Assembly (NCBI GenBank): GCA_003605035.1
Contig: QZKJ01000094.1
Location: 1 to 40,500, forward strand
Length of the DNA: 40,500 nucleotides
Reading direction: 5' to 3'
Source: Desulfurivibrio sp.
GTDB taxonomy: Bacteria > Desulfobacterota > Desulfobulbia > Desulfobulbales > SURF-16
The notes under the pieces were generated by a model. That model had not been told where the DNA came from. It searched no databases and saw nothing but the letters and a program-made list of their open reading frames with translations. Positions 1 to 8,643 of this stretch are shown here, piece by piece. Every line of letters begins with the position of its first letter. Position 1 is the stretch's first letter. The position numbers and the translations under genes were made by a program.

Positions 1-967
1 CCACCGTGCCATCCGGCCGGCGGAAGACAAAATCGCCAAAGCCCAGGTGATGGAGGAAAAACTCATGGATCTCCCCGGCCAGGGCCGGCGCATGCTTGTC
101 AGCAAATACCGCGGGAATCTGGAGCGCCAGCTCCCGGTTGGCCGGCTCGGCGCTCAACAGCAGCAGGGGCAGATCCGGCACCAGCTTCCGGAAATGTTTG
201 AGCAGCGTAAGACCGGCCCGGCCATCAAGCCTCTTTTTATGGGGAAAGCGCCCGTCGGCAATGACCCCGAAAACATAAGGCCTGAAGGCGTTGAACAGCC
301 TGACCGCTTCCTCATAATCAGGCACCGCCAGAATCTTTGGCCTGGCCCGCATCTTCAGCAGCCGGTGCTCATCGTTGAGACTGTCGGAGAGCACCGCCTG
401 GGTCTGCTTCACCACCTCGCTGTAGAGCAGGGGCAGCAGGTAGGAGAGGTAATGGGGGGAGTCCTCCACCAGAATCAATACGCGTACCCCGGCTTTTTCG
501 GTGTCTCGGGCCACATTGAGGTGATCCTCGACATTTTTGACAAGGGCCAGCAGCAGCGAGGGGTCGGACAGCCAGATGAAAAAATGGTCAATGCCGGCGG
601 TCGCCGCCCGCTCAGGAGCACCGGCAACCGAGCGCAGACTGTGGGTGAGCAGCACCACCGGCAATCGGGGATTAATTTTCTTGATTCTCCGGCCCAGGCT
701 CCAGGCGTCCATGTCATCCACGTTGGGCATGGTGATGACCAGATCAAATTTCTTCAGCTCAAGAATGGCCAGGGCCTCCCCGGCGGAGCTGACTCGCTGC
801 AGCCGGGGCGGATGGCTGAGATTAAGCCCCTGATATTCATCGATAATCCGGGTGGCCAGGCTGCCGTCCTCCTCCATGATAAAGGCGTCATACGGGCTTG
901 CCACCAGCAGGATTTCCCGGATTTTCCGGGCCATCAATTCATGAAAGACCTGAAAATCGCTTTCCAC
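1..967 (-). CDS. PEP/pyruvate-binding (PEP synthase-like) protein with tandem receiver-like N-terminus, partial
   Basis: Only the first 322 residues lie in the window; the gene continues past the left edge. The N-terminus reads VESDFQVFHELMARKIREIL, from a GTG at 967 with an AGAGGTG ribosome-binding site, 4 bases after the korC stop. Residues about 15-145 form a receiver-like fold (ILLVASPYDAFIMEEDGS, then FDLVITMPN). The position where a phospho-acceptor Asp is expected is not Asp, so this looks like a pseudo-receiver. A second receiver-like module follows (VRVLILVEDSP ... FGVIADGRFP, with an Asp). This N-terminus is what I know from large proteins annotated as PEP synthase or pyruvate,phosphate dikinase PEP/pyruvate-binding proteins, whose ATP-grasp and phosphohistidine domains would lie outside the window. 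It is the last gene of the kor operon, which suggests a role at the PEP/pyruvate/2-oxoacid node. The family call is confident only for this N-terminal type; the catalytic part is not seen. Confidence 0.7.
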   Translation of the reverse strand, partial: MESDFQVFHELMARKIREILLVASPYDAFIMEEDGSLATRIIDEYQGLNLSHPPRLQRVSSAGEALAILELKKFDLVITMPNVDDMDAWSLGRRIKKINPRLPVVLLTHSLRSVAGAPERAATAGIDHFFIWLSDPSLLLALVKNVEDHLNVARDTEKAGVRVLILVEDSPHYLSYLLPLLYSEVVKQTQAVLSDSLNDEHRLLKMRARPKILAVPDYEEAVRLFNAFRPYVFGVIADGRFPHKKRLDGRAGLTLLKHFRKLVPDLPLLLLSAEPANRELALQIPAVFADKHAPALAGEIHEFFLHHLGFGDFVFRRPDGTV

Positions 968-971
968 CCGG

Positions 972-1565
972 TCACACCTCTTTTTCCTCTTCAGAATCAA
1001 TGAAAGGGGGCAGAGCAGCGAGATCCAGCTGCCGGGCGGCCGCGGCGCCCGCATGCAGGGCCCGGATATTGAGCTCCTTGAATTTTGCCGGCACCCGGCG
1101 GGCGATGGCCTTTTCCAGGCTGGCCAGCCTCACCCTGCCGCAGACCACCCCAACTGCCCCCAGGGCGGCCATGTTGGCCGCAAGTGCGTCGCCGAGCTGC
1201 TGCCGGGCGATGGTGGTAAAGGGCAGGAGCAGGGCCCGGCTGGTGGGCACCTGGCTGACAAAGGTGGCGTCGGCCAGCAGGATGCCGCGAGGTTTGCAAT
1301 CAGCGAAATAGGCATCCAGGGCCGCCTGATTCATGGCCAGGAAAAGATCCATGCCGATGACCCTGGGATAATCGATCGGCTCGGAACTGATGACGATCTC
1401 GGCCCTGCTTCTGCCTCCCCTGGCCTCCGGGCCGTAACTCTGGGACTGGCATACATGAAACCCTTCATGGATGCCAACCGCCTCGGCAAAGATGACCGCG
1501 GCCAGGATGATCCCCTGCCCGCCCGCCCCGCCGAATCTCAACTCATAGCGATCTTCCTGCATCAT
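972..1565 (-). CDS. korC: 2-oxoglutarate:ferredoxin oxidoreductase, gamma subunit
   Basis: This 197-residue protein is the gamma subunit of a 2-oxoacid:ferredoxin oxidoreductase, which converts a 2-oxoacid plus CoA to acyl-CoA, CO2 and reduced ferredoxin in the cytoplasm. The family signature at residues 10-20 (RFGGAGGQGI) and the stretch QSYGPEARGG near residue 42 are typical of KorC/PorC-type subunits, as is the full length. It follows korB by 24 bases and precedes the PEP synthase-like gene by 4 bases, so all are probably co-transcribed. Two ATG codons in tandem (1565 and 1562) follow a GGGGTGA ribosome-binding site; either could be used. Substrate choice (2-oxoglutarate rather than another 2-oxoacid) is inferred from the DABC order and resemblance to KorABCD sets, and is not proven by sequence. 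Confidence 0.9.
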   Translation of the reverse strand: MMQEDRYELRFGGAGGQGIILAAVIFAEAVGIHEGFHVCQSQSYGPEARGGRSRAEIVISSEPIDYPRVIGMDLFLAMNQAALDAYFADCKPRGILLADATFVSQVPTSRALLLPFTTIARQQLGDALAANMAALGAVGVVCGRVRLASLEKAIARRVPAKFKELNIRALHAGAAAARQLDLAALPPFIDSEEEKEV

Positions 1566-1589
1566 TCACCCCGCCCTGCCGCGTGCCGC

Positions 1590-2420
1590 TCACTGCTGCC
1601 GGGCCCGGTCCCGGATCTTCTGATATTCTTCCGTAAAATTGGGCTTCTCCACATCGGCCAGCACGCCGATGGTGAATCTGCCGGCCATCTCTGCCGCGCT
1701 CATCCCTGCCGCCCGATCAACGGCCACCGCCTGTTCCTTGAAATAGCGCAGCATGGTGATCGCATCATTCATCTGATTACGCCGGCCGTACTGGGTATGG
1801 CAGTTGGACATCACTTCAATGACGCTGAAGCCTTTTCTGGCGATGCCCCCGGCCAGCAGATCGTCCAGCATGGCGGCATGATACACCGTTCCCCTGGCCA
1901 CATAGGAGGCCCCGGCGGTGGCGGCAAGCTCGGCAATGGGAAAGGCGTGTTCAATATGCCCCCAGGCGGCGGTAGCGGCAAAGGAGCCATAGGGGGTGGT
2001 GGGTGAATACTGGCCGCCGGTCATGCCGTAGATCTGGTTGTTGATGATAATGGCGGTGAGATCGAGATTGCGCCTGGCCGCATGGATGAAATGGTTGCCG
2101 CCGATGGCGGTGGCGTCGCCGTCACCCATGACAATGATCACGGTGAGCGCAGGCCTGGCAAGCTTGATGCCCGTGGCAAAGGTCAGGGCCCGGCCATGGG
2201 TGGCATGCAGGGTATTGAAATCCACATAGACCGGCATGCGGCCGGAGCAACCTATGCCCGCGGCCAGCACCAGTTCATCCTTTTGCAGCCCCAGCCTGGC
2301 AATGGCCCGGATGAGCGAACCCAGGACAATGCCGTTGCCGCAGCCCGGGCACCAGACATGGGGGAACTTCTTGTCATGCCGCAGATAATCATGCCGGAGA
2401 CTGCCCGTTTTTTCTGTCAT
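1590..2420 (-). CDS. korB: 2-oxoglutarate:ferredoxin oxidoreductase, beta (thiamine diphosphate) subunit
   Basis: This is the 276-residue beta subunit, which binds thiamine diphosphate and a 4Fe-4S cluster. Visible motifs are WCPGCGNG near residue 24 (cluster/TPP region), GIGCSGR near residue 57, and the thiamine diphosphate/Mg signature GDGDATAIGGNHFIHAARR near residue 98, followed by NNQIYGMTGGQ. Length and motif order match KorB. An AAGGAAAGG ribosome-binding site precedes the ATG. It lies 55 bases downstream of korA and 24 bases upstream of korC in the korDABC operon. Confidence 0.93.
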   Translation of the reverse strand: MTEKTGSLRHDYLRHDKKFPHVWCPGCGNGIVLGSLIRAIARLGLQKDELVLAAGIGCSGRMPVYVDFNTLHATHGRALTFATGIKLARPALTVIIVMGDGDATAIGGNHFIHAARRNLDLTAIIINNQIYGMTGGQYSPTTPYGSFAATAAWGHIEHAFPIAELAATAGASYVARGTVYHAAMLDDLLAGGIARKGFSVIEVMSNCHTQYGRRNQMNDAITMLRYFKEQAVAVDRAAGMSAAEMAGRFTIGVLADVEKPNFTEEYQKIRDRARQQ

Positions 2421-2475
2421 TGGCCTTTCCTTTGCTGACAGGGAAAAAATCCTTCTGTAATCATCTGGTCAGCGA

Positions 2476-3612
2476 TCACATGGCAAGCAGATGTGCATAG
2501 ATCTCTGCCGGGGTGATGAACTGGCCGTCCACCCGGTTATGCCGGACAATCTCGGTGGCGACATTGACCCGTTTCACCTCCCTGATCACCTGCCCCATGT
2601 TCATTTCCGGCACCAGCACCCGGCGGCACTGGCGCAGCACCGCCTCCACCGCCTTTCTGGGAAACGGGTAAAGGGTGATGAGCTGCAGCAGCCCGGCCCG
2701 GATCCCCCGGCCTCTGGCCTGCCTTACGGCCCGCAGGGCGGAACGGGTCACCGCGCCATAGGCGATCACGGCAATTTCCGCATCCTCCAGCATGACGGTT
2801 TTCGTCAGCTGGATTTCCGGAAAGCCGTTGGTGATCTTGCGGAACAGACGGCGGATAAAAGCGTCCACCTCTTCGGGCCGTTCGGTGGGGAAGCCGCGTA
2901 CATCATGGATGAGCCCGGTGACATGGTGCCGGTAGCCACTGCCCATGTCAGCCATGGCAGGCACCCCGCGGCTGTTGTCTTCATAGGGGATATACCACTC
3001 CGGCGGCACGGCGGGGCGCATGCGGTCAATGACCGTGACAGCGGCCTGCTCAGGCAGGATAACGGTTTCCCTGGTATGGGCCACGATCTCGTCCGACAGC
3101 ACAATCACCGGCACCCGGTACTTTTCGGACAGGTTGAAAGCCTGGATGGTGAGGTCAAAACAGTCACTTACGGAGGAGACGGCCAGGACGATGATCGGGT
3201 GGTCCCCATGGGTGCCCCATCTGGCCTGCATGACATCGCCCTGGGCAGGGCTGGTGGACAGCCCGGTACTGGGGCCGGCCCGCATGACGTTGACCACCAC
3301 GCAGGGCACCTCGGCCGCGCAGGCAAAACCGAGATTTTCCTGCATCAGGGAAAAGCCCGGACCGCTGGTGGCGGTAAGGCTTTTAACCCCGGCCAGCGAG
3401 GCGCCGATAATGGCGCCCATGCTGGCTATCTCATCTTCCATCTGGATAAAGGTGCCATTCAGTGCAGGCAGGCGGAGGGACATCAGCTCAGCGATCTCGG
3501 AGGCCGGGGTGATGGGATAGCCGGCAAAAAAACGGCAGCCGGCCGCCAGGGCCCCTTCGACGATGGCCTCGTTTCCCTGCAGCAGCAGCCGCTGTCCGGT
3601 TTTTTCACTCAT
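2476..3612 (-). CDS. korA: 2-oxoglutarate:ferredoxin oxidoreductase, alpha subunit
   Basis: This 378-residue protein is the alpha (pyrimidine-binding plus domain II) subunit. The N-terminus has LLLQGNEAIVEGALAAGCRF and the family motif GYPITPASEI (residues about 35-44). MEDEIASMGAIIGASLAG and TSGPGFSLMQENLG follow, all typical of KorA/VorB proteins. Its ATG overlaps the korD stop codon by one base (TGATG), so translation is probably coupled. The alpha and beta chains together form the catalytic core; electrons leave through the ferredoxin-like KorD. The separate gamma subunit encoded downstream supports the four-subunit form of the enzyme. Confidence 0.93.
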   Translation of the reverse strand: MSEKTGQRLLLQGNEAIVEGALAAGCRFFAGYPITPASEIAELMSLRLPALNGTFIQMEDEIASMGAIIGASLAGVKSLTATSGPGFSLMQENLGFACAAEVPCVVVNVMRAGPSTGLSTSPAQGDVMQARWGTHGDHPIIVLAVSSVSDCFDLTIQAFNLSEKYRVPVIVLSDEIVAHTRETVILPEQAAVTVIDRMRPAVPPEWYIPYEDNSRGVPAMADMGSGYRHHVTGLIHDVRGFPTERPEEVDAFIRRLFRKITNGFPEIQLTKTVMLEDAEIAVIAYGAVTRSALRAVRQARGRGIRAGLLQLITLYPFPRKAVEAVLRQCRRVLVPEMNMGQVIREVKRVNVATEIVRHNRVDGQFITPAEIYAHLLAM

Positions 3613-3887
3613 CAGCTCCCCTCCAGACTATCATGATCGCAACTCTTTTCTTTGCGCCGTAGCTCAGGGCATTCGACAATGGTGATGGCAAAGTCAGGGC
3701 AATGAATTTCACAGAACCCGCAGCCGGTGCACTTCTCCGGCCGGGCCGCCAAGGGCTTGCCCTGATCATTGGCGCGAAAAACCTGCTGCGGGCAGAAGGC
3801 AATGCAGATGCCGCAGGCCTTGCACCAGTCATAAAAAATGGTCTGGCCAAAGCGCCTGCCCCGTTTTCCCCTGGCTGCCGCTGTCAT
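3612..3887 (-). CDS. korD: 2-oxoglutarate:ferredoxin oxidoreductase, delta subunit (2x[4Fe-4S] ferredoxin)
   Basis: This 91-residue ferredoxin-like subunit has two classical cluster motifs, CKACGICIAFCP (residues 22-33) and CTGCGFCEIHCP (residues 53-64). It would carry electrons from the catalytic subunits to ferredoxin. It is the first gene of the korDABC operon and its stop codon overlaps the korA start. The ATG at 3887 lacks a clear Shine-Dalgarno sequence, and the reading frame is open further upstream, so the start is less certain than the identity. A good sigma-70 promoter lies about 165 bases upstream. Confidence 0.9.
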   Translation of the reverse strand: MTAAARGKRGRRFGQTIFYDWCKACGICIAFCPQQVFRANDQGKPLAARPEKCTGCGFCEIHCPDFAITIVECPELRRKEKSCDHDSLEGS

Positions 3888-4053
3888 CGGCCGGCTGCCA
3901 TCAGCCGCTGGTGCGCCGCCGGGTCTGTTCTGACGGAGTTGTCAGCCGCTTCACCATTTTGTGATTTTTTGGACATCCAGTGCCCCCCTGCGCTCTGCGG
4001 CCAATGCGCCGCACAGTCAGACAAGTTGCGGAGAAGATTTTTCACATATCGTT

Positions 4054-4082
4054 ATATTATATATTGCAAAGATTTTAGTCAA
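4054..4082 (-). promoter_or_regulatory. sigma-70-type promoter of the korDABC operon
   Basis: On the minus strand TTGACT (4077-4082) is followed after 17 bases by TAATAT (4054-4059); an overlapping TATAAT sits at 4056-4061. The element lies in the only AT-rich part of the 357-base gap between korD and the kinase gene. It implies a leader of roughly 160 bases before korD. I see no other recognisable feature in the rest of the gap (3888-4244). Confidence 0.6.
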
Positions 4083-4244
4083 CCAGCCAATATTTTTAGA
4101 TATTTACCTGAAGGCTTCTTTTGGCGCACCAGGGGCGGCGGGCTGTGCCGCGAGACGGCAGCGAGGCGAAGAAACAGCATGGCGTGAAAAGAGGAGGAAA
4201 ACTGAAAACCCTGGCGGCGCTCGCCGGAGATGCGTGAAAAAGGA

Positions 4245-4814
4245 TCAGGGCCTGAAGGTTTTGGGCAGCGCGTTGATAAGTTTCTGCAGCTGCTGGGGGG
4301 GGGGACCATTGGTTTCAAAGACGAGCAGGGAGCTTGCGGGCAGTTCGTCAGGGAACTCGAAACTCTCCTTCTGCCGCAGAAATATGTCCCAGGTGCCGTC
4401 CGACACCGCATGAGGATTTCTGGCCCGCACGGCGAGACGCCGCTCGGTTTCCTCATCATCACAGCGGCACAGAATGAAAAGAAGCGAGGCCCCGCATGCC
4501 GCGGCGCACTGCACCACCAGCTGCCGTTCGCCGCGCTTGTGATAGGAGCCGTCCAGCACCACGGACTGGTTTCTTGCCAGCTCCCTTCTGGCGTGTTCCA
4601 GCAGGGCGTCATAGGTCAGCCGGCTGAATGCCGGGGTATAGATACCCTGGTGCAGAGGGCTGCCCTGGCGTGATTCAGGGGCCTTGCCGGCCAGTTCCTT
4701 GCGCACCACATCGGTATTGAAACAGGGCAGGGAAAACCTGCTTGCCAACCCCCTGGCCAGGGTGCTCTTGCCGCTGGCAATCAGCCCCATGAAGACAAAG
4801 AGGTTAGCCGGCAT
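4245..4814 (-). CDS. P-loop ATP-binding kinase-like protein (AAA_33 type), C-terminal half of a usually fused protein
   Basis: The 189-residue protein starts MPANLFVFMGLIASGKSTLA. It has a Walker A P-loop (GLIASGKS, residues about 10-17) and a later VVLDGSYHKRGER segment, as in small-molecule kinases of the zeta-toxin/AAA_33 group. I chose the start at 4814 because the P-loop normally begins within 10-15 residues of the domain start; the frame stays open upstream but runs antisense to nothing useful. The start lies inside the end of the upstream aminoglycoside-phosphotransferase-like gene (11-base overlap) and has no visible ribosome-binding site, so translation is probably coupled. Together the two proteins (334 + 189 residues) equal the length of the one-chain APH/ATP-binding proteins I know from other bacteria. 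Substrate unknown. Confidence 0.75.
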   Translation of the reverse strand: MPANLFVFMGLIASGKSTLARGLASRFSLPCFNTDVVRKELAGKAPESRQGSPLHQGIYTPAFSRLTYDALLEHARRELARNQSVVLDGSYHKRGERQLVVQCAAACGASLLFILCRCDDEETERRLAVRARNPHAVSDGTWDIFLRQKESFEFPDELPASSLLVFETNGPPPQQLQKLINALPKTFRP

Positions 4815-5808
4815 AGCGCTCGGCCAGCAGAAAGTATTTCTCCGCCTGGATGAGCGCCCTGTCGCGGGTCGCCTCGTCCACCTCCGGCGCATGGGCGGTG
4901 AACAGGCCGATCTTGCCGCGCACGTAAGCCCGGTAGCATTTATAAAAGGGCAATACAGCCAGCAGCCCGGTGTCCCCGCTGGCCGCCACAAAACGGTCGA
5001 TGAAGAAGTCAGAAAGGGCCTGCAGGCCATGGAAATCGAGATCCATGGCCAGAAAGGCCACATCGCTTGCCACATCACAGTAGCGGAAGCGTTCATTGAA
5101 CTCGATGCAGTCAAAGATATACACCTGGTCGGCCAGGCAGATATTGGCCGAATAGAGATCGCCGTGGCAGTCCTTCACCCGCCTGGCGCTGCGCTCTTGA
5201 AAAAGGGCCTCATTGTCCAGAAAGGCGCGGGCATAGTGGCTGATGGCATCAAACTGCCCCTGCTGCAGGGCGCCCTTGCCGATAAAGCCCCTGGTCTGCT
5301 CAAAGTTTTCCAGCACATTGACGCTCACGGCCCGGGCCGTGCCGAAGCCGGCAATCTCACCCCCGCCGGCCGCCTTGTCATAAAACGGCACCAGGGCGGT
5401 GACGATGTCATTGATATGAGACTCGTTCAGCTCACCCCTGGCAATGACCCGGCCCATCATGCGCTCCTGGGGCAGCATTTTCATCCTGACGCCATATTCG
5501 ACCGCCTCACCTGTCCCGTTGAAGGCAAAACCGGACTGCTGCCGGCAGACGGCAAAAACATCAAGATAGATGTCCGGGCAGAGCCGGCGGTTTAAGAGCA
5601 GTTCCTGCTGGCAGAAGTGGCGGCGCCTGTCCAGGGTGGTGAAATCGAGAAAACCGAAGTTGACCGGCTTCTTGAACTTGTAGACGAAATCCCCTGCCAG
5701 CAGCACATAGGAGATATGGGTCTGTACCAGCTCAACCCTGTCCACCGGATGGTCATAATGGGCAGGGTTGAGCAACCAGCTAATGAAATCGGGCAGACTG
5801 GAAGACAT
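4804..5808 (-). CDS. Aminoglycoside phosphotransferase (APH)-fold kinase-like protein
   Basis: This 334-residue cytoplasmic protein has the APH/choline-kinase catalytic motif HGDLYSANI (near residue 216), followed by FDCIEFNERFRYCD, which supplies the metal-binding region, and an N-terminal VYKFKKPV with a candidate ATP-binding Lys. Proteins of this type usually continue into a P-loop domain in the same chain. Here that domain is a separate, overlapping downstream gene in another frame (+1 relative). It lies 12 bases downstream of ahcY, so it probably belongs to the metK-ahcY transcript; a role in salvage of a nucleoside or other SAM-cycle by-product is conceivable but unproven. It is not evidence for antibiotic resistance: this family is widespread in genomes with no such role. 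Confidence 0.75.
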   Translation of the reverse strand: MSSSLPDFISWLLNPAHYDHPVDRVELVQTHISYVLLAGDFVYKFKKPVNFGFLDFTTLDRRRHFCQQELLLNRRLCPDIYLDVFAVCRQQSGFAFNGTGEAVEYGVRMKMLPQERMMGRVIARGELNESHINDIVTALVPFYDKAAGGGEIAGFGTARAVSVNVLENFEQTRGFIGKGALQQGQFDAISHYARAFLDNEALFQERSARRVKDCHGDLYSANICLADQVYIFDCIEFNERFRYCDVASDVAFLAMDLDFHGLQALSDFFIDRFVAASGDTGLLAVLPFYKCYRAYVRGKIGLFTAHAPEVDEATRDRALIQAEKYFLLAERYAG

Positions 5809-5820
5809 CAGTGGCGCCCC

Positions 5821-7116
5821 TTAGTAGCGGTAATAATCGGGTTTGTACGGGCCGTTTACCGGCACGCCGATATAGTCTGCCTGCTCTTTGGTCAGGGTGG
5901 TGAGATGGACGCCGATTTTCTTCAGATGCAGGCTGGCCACCTTTTCATCAAGCTGTTTGGGCAGGAAATAGACCTTCTTCTCCATCTTGTGGCTGTATTT
6001 CCACAGTTCGATCTGCGCCATGACCTGGTTGGTGAAGGAGTTGCTCATGACGAAACTGGGGTGACCGGTGGCGCAGCCGAGGTTCACCAGCCGGCCCTCG
6101 GCCAGGACAATGATCCGCTTGCCATCAGGGAAGATGACATGATCAACCTGGGGTTTGATATTCTCCCAGGTGAGTCCCCGGAGGGAGGCGATATCAATCT
6201 CGCTGTCAAAATGGCCGATATTGCAGACAATGGCCTGGTTCTTCATGACATCCATATGGGCCCGGGTAATGACCCTGACATTGCCGGTGCAGGTAACAAA
6301 GATCTCACCCACCGGGGCAGCCTCCTCCATGGTGACCACCCGATAGCCTTCCATGGCGGCCTGCAGGGCGCAGATGGGATCGATCTCGGTGATCAGCACC
6401 GTGGCCCCCATGCCCCGCAGGGCCTGGGCACAGCCCTTGCCCACATCGCCGTAACCGCACACCACCGCGGTTTTGCCGGCCACCATCACATCGGTGCCCC
6501 GCTTGATGCCGTCAATCAGCGATTCGCGGCAGCCGTAGAGATTGTCGAACTTGGATTTGGTCACCGAATCATTGACATTAAAGGCCGGAGCAAGCAGTTT
6601 GCCGGCCCGCATCATCTCGTTCAACCGGTGCACGCCGGTGGTGGTCTCCTCACTGATGCCCTTCACATCCTTCATCAGTTCCGGATACTTCTCGTGCATG
6701 ACCTGGGTGAGGTCGCCGCCGTCGTCAAGAATCAGATTCGGCCGCCAGTTATCCGGGCCGAAGATGGTCTGGTCAATACACCACCAGAACTCCTCCTCGT
6801 TTTCCCCCTTCCAGGCAAAAACCGGGATGCCGGCGGCAGCCATGGCCGCGGCGGCATGATCCTGGGTGGAAAAAATATTGCAGGATGACCAGCGCACCTC
6901 GGCGCCGAGTTCCACCAGGGTTTCCATCAGCACCGCGGTCTGGATGGTCATATGCAGACAGCCGGCGATCCGGGCGCCTTTCAGCGGTTTTTGTCCGGCA
7001 TACTCTTCGCGTACCGCCATCAGACCCGGCATCTCCGTTTCCGCAATGGCGACCTCCTTGCGGCCCCATTCGGCCAGCCCCATGTCCGCTACTTTATAAT
7101 CGGTAAATTCGCTCAT
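5821..7116 (-). CDS. ahcY: S-adenosylhomocysteine hydrolase (adenosylhomocysteinase)
   Basis: This 431-residue enzyme splits S-adenosylhomocysteine reversibly into homocysteine and adenosine, removing the product inhibitor of methyltransferases. Visible hallmarks are [16 protein letters not shown] near residue 51, the NAD-binding loop [16 protein letters not shown] near residue 220, GHFDSEIDI near residue 300, and the conserved C-terminus ending KPDYYRY. Length is normal for bacterial SAHH. Its ATG overlaps the metK stop (TAATG) and is preceded by an AGGGGA ribosome-binding site inside the end of metK. Co-transcription with metK puts SAM synthesis and SAH removal under one control. Confidence 0.97.
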   Translation of the reverse strand: MSEFTDYKVADMGLAEWGRKEVAIAETEMPGLMAVREEYAGQKPLKGARIAGCLHMTIQTAVLMETLVELGAEVRWSSCNIFSTQDHAAAAMAAAGIPVFAWKGENEEEFWWCIDQTIFGPDNWRPNLILDDGGDLTQVMHEKYPELMKDVKGISEETTTGVHRLNEMMRAGKLLAPAFNVNDSVTKSKFDNLYGCRESLIDGIKRGTDVMVAGKTAVVCGYGDVGKGCAQALRGMGATVLITEIDPICALQAAMEGYRVVTMEEAAPVGEIFVTCTGNVRVITRAHMDVMKNQAIVCNIGHFDSEIDIASLRGLTWENIKPQVDHVIFPDGKRIIVLAEGRLVNLGCATGHPSFVMSNSFTNQVMAQIELWKYSHKMEKKVYFLPKQLDEKVASLHLKKIGVHLTTLTKEQADYIGVPVNGPYKPDYYRY

Positions 7117-8291
7117 TATTTGTTCCCCTTCAGGCCGGCGGCATCCCGCAGGATTTCCGCCTTGTCGGTTTTTTCCCAGGTGAATTCGGCGCGCTCTCTG
7201 CCGAAATGGCCGTAAGCCGCCGTCTTCTTGTAAATCGGCCGCAACAGATCAAGATGCTGGATGATCGCCTTGGGCCGCAGATCAAAATGGGCCAGGACCA
7301 GGTCCCTGATTTTGCCGTTGGGGATCTTTTCCGTGCCAAAGGTATTCACATTGATGGAAACAGGCTTGGAAATACCGATGGCGTAGGCCACCTGCACCTC
7401 AACCTCGGTGGCCAGACCCGCAGCCACGATGTTTTTGGCCACATAGCGGCCCATATAGGAGGAGGAACGGTCGACCTTGGAAGGATCCTTGCCGGAGAAG
7501 GCCCCGCCGCCATGGGATCCCATGCCGCCGTACGTGTCGACAATGATCTTGCGGCCGGTGACGCCGCAGTCGCCGACCGGTCCGCCGATGACAAAGCGGC
7601 CGGTGGGATTGATGAAAAACTTGGTATTCTTATCAATCATATTCGGCGGCAGCACCGGCTTGATGATCTCCTCCATCACCCCTTCCTTCAGATCCTCATA
7701 ATCAACAATGGCATCATGCTGGGTGGAGAGGACCACCGCCTCGATCCGTTTGGGTAATTTATGTTCGTATTCAATGGTCACCTGGCTCTTGCCGTCAGGA
7801 CGGAGCCAGGGAAGACGGCCGCTCTTGCGCACTTCCGCCTGCCGCTTCATCAAGCGGTGGGCATAGGTAATGGGCATGGGCATCAGCACCCTGGTCTCCG
7901 AGCAGGCATAGCCGAACATCAGTCCCTGGTCTCCGGCGCCCTGATCAAGATCAAGTCCTGATCCTTCGTTGACGCCTACGGCAATATCGGGAGACTGCTT
8001 ATCTATGCTGGTCAGAACGGCACAGGACTGGGAATCAAAACCCATCTCGGAGGAATTGTAGCCGATTTCCTTGATTGTATCGCGGACGACTTGCGGCATA
8101 TCAACCCAGGCGGTGGTGGTGATCTCGCCGGCAATGACCACCATGCCTGTGGTAACCAGGGTTTCACAGGCAACTCTGGCGGATTTATCCTGCGCCAGGA
8201 TGCCGTCAAGAATAGCATCAGAAATCTGATCCGCGACCTTATCAGGATGACCTTCAGAAACAGACTCTGAGGTAAAAAGATAGTTTGACAT
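7116..8291 (-). CDS. metK: S-adenosylmethionine synthetase
   Basis: This 391-residue enzyme makes SAM from methionine and ATP. The N-terminus has [20 protein letters not shown]. Further motifs are [21 protein letters not shown] (methionine/ATP loop, residues about 121-132), the P-loop-like [15 protein letters not shown] near residue 262, and [12 protein letters not shown] strong AGGGGAG ribosome-binding site lies 5 bases before the ATG. It is the first gene of the metK-ahcY-kinase operon. I looked for SAM or SAH riboswitch cores in the leader and found none. Confidence 0.97.
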   Translation of the reverse strand: MSNYLFTSESVSEGHPDKVADQISDAILDGILAQDKSARVACETLVTTGMVVIAGEITTTAWVDMPQVVRDTIKEIGYNSSEMGFDSQSCAVLTSIDKQSPDIAVGVNEGSGLDLDQGAGDQGLMFGYACSETRVLMPMPITYAHRLMKRQAEVRKSGRLPWLRPDGKSQVTIEYEHKLPKRIEAVVLSTQHDAIVDYEDLKEGVMEEIIKPVLPPNMIDKNTKFFINPTGRFVIGGPVGDCGVTGRKIIVDTYGGMGSHGGGAFSGKDPSKVDRSSSYMGRYVAKNIVAAGLATEVEVQVAYAIGISKPVSINVNTFGTEKIPNGKIRDLVLAHFDLRPKAIIQHLDLLRPIYKKTAAYGHFGRERAEFTWEKTDKAEILRDAAGLKGNK

Positions 8292-8466
8292 ATTTCTCCC
8301 CTAAAAAATCAAACGAAATAATGAAAAAAATAACCGCAAACAATTTTCCAAACTACCCGTTTCCGCGGGTGTCTGCAAGCTTTTTCATGGCAGAGACAGG
8401 CTGATGGCGGCAGACTGCAAAAGGGGGTATGCTGAAGACAGGTTCTCCCGGAAAAAGTTACTCTTC
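8292..8466 (-). other. metK leader region with stem-loops, no riboswitch recognised
   Basis: This stretch lies between the metK start and the terminator of the upstream PEP-CTERM gene. It contains a small hairpin (ACCCG/CGGGT arms around 8355-8370) and an imperfect one (TGTCTGC at about 8371-8377 with GCAGAGACA at about 8391-8399). No consensus -35/-10 pair stands out. It does not match the SAM-I, SAM-II or SAH riboswitch cores I can recall. The metK promoter must lie here or just upstream. Confidence 0.35.
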
Positions 8467-8497
8467 AAAAAGAACGGGCCGTGAAAAGCGGCCTGTT
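8467..8497 (-). terminator. Intrinsic terminator downstream of the PEP-CTERM gene
   Basis: AACGGGCCG (8473-8481) and CGGCCTGTT (8489-8497) form a 9-pair stem with one G-T pair and a 7-base loop. On the minus strand the stem is followed by a T-rich run (complement of 8467-8472). The plus strand also has a T5 run after the stem, so it may work in both directions. It separates the PEP-CTERM gene from metK. Confidence 0.65.
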
Positions 8498-8602
8498 TTT
8501 ACCGGAAGCAAGCTTTTTTTAGACAGAAACAAAACAAGACAGGGACAGCGGAGAACACCTGAGGAAAGCGTCGGGAAACATCGACAATGGGCTGGCATCG
8601 CA

Positions 8603-8632
8603 ACGGGCAGGATAGATAATGGCCCTGCCCGT
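8603..8632. repeat. Stem-loop just after the PEP-CTERM stop codon
   Basis: ACGGGCAGG (8603-8611) and CCTGCCCGT (8624-8632) form a perfect 9-bp inverted repeat with a 12-base loop. It starts 11 bases beyond the stop codon of the PEP-CTERM gene. There is no T-run on the minus strand, so it is more likely a 3'-end stabilising hairpin than a terminator by itself. Confidence 0.5.
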
Positions 8633-8643
8633 GGAGCGATTTT

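Noticed and set aside
47-1003. A long plus-strand open frame (318 codons)
   Set aside because: It is antisense to the receiver/PEP synthase-like gene, whose minus-strand product is clearly family-like; the plus product has no recognisable features.
4245-5114. Longer 289-codon version of the P-loop kinase gene
   Set aside because: The first 100 codons are an out-of-frame reading of the APH-like gene, and the P-loop starts normally from the ATG at 4814.
4804-5808. Antibiotic (aminoglycoside) resistance gene
   Set aside because: Only the kinase fold motif is shared; this chromosomal APH/ATP-binding family is widespread and sits in a metabolic operon.
8292-8466. Possible SAM or SAH riboswitch before metK-ahcY
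   Set aside because: Stem-loops are present but none of the conserved core sequences of the SAM or SAH classes I know could be found.
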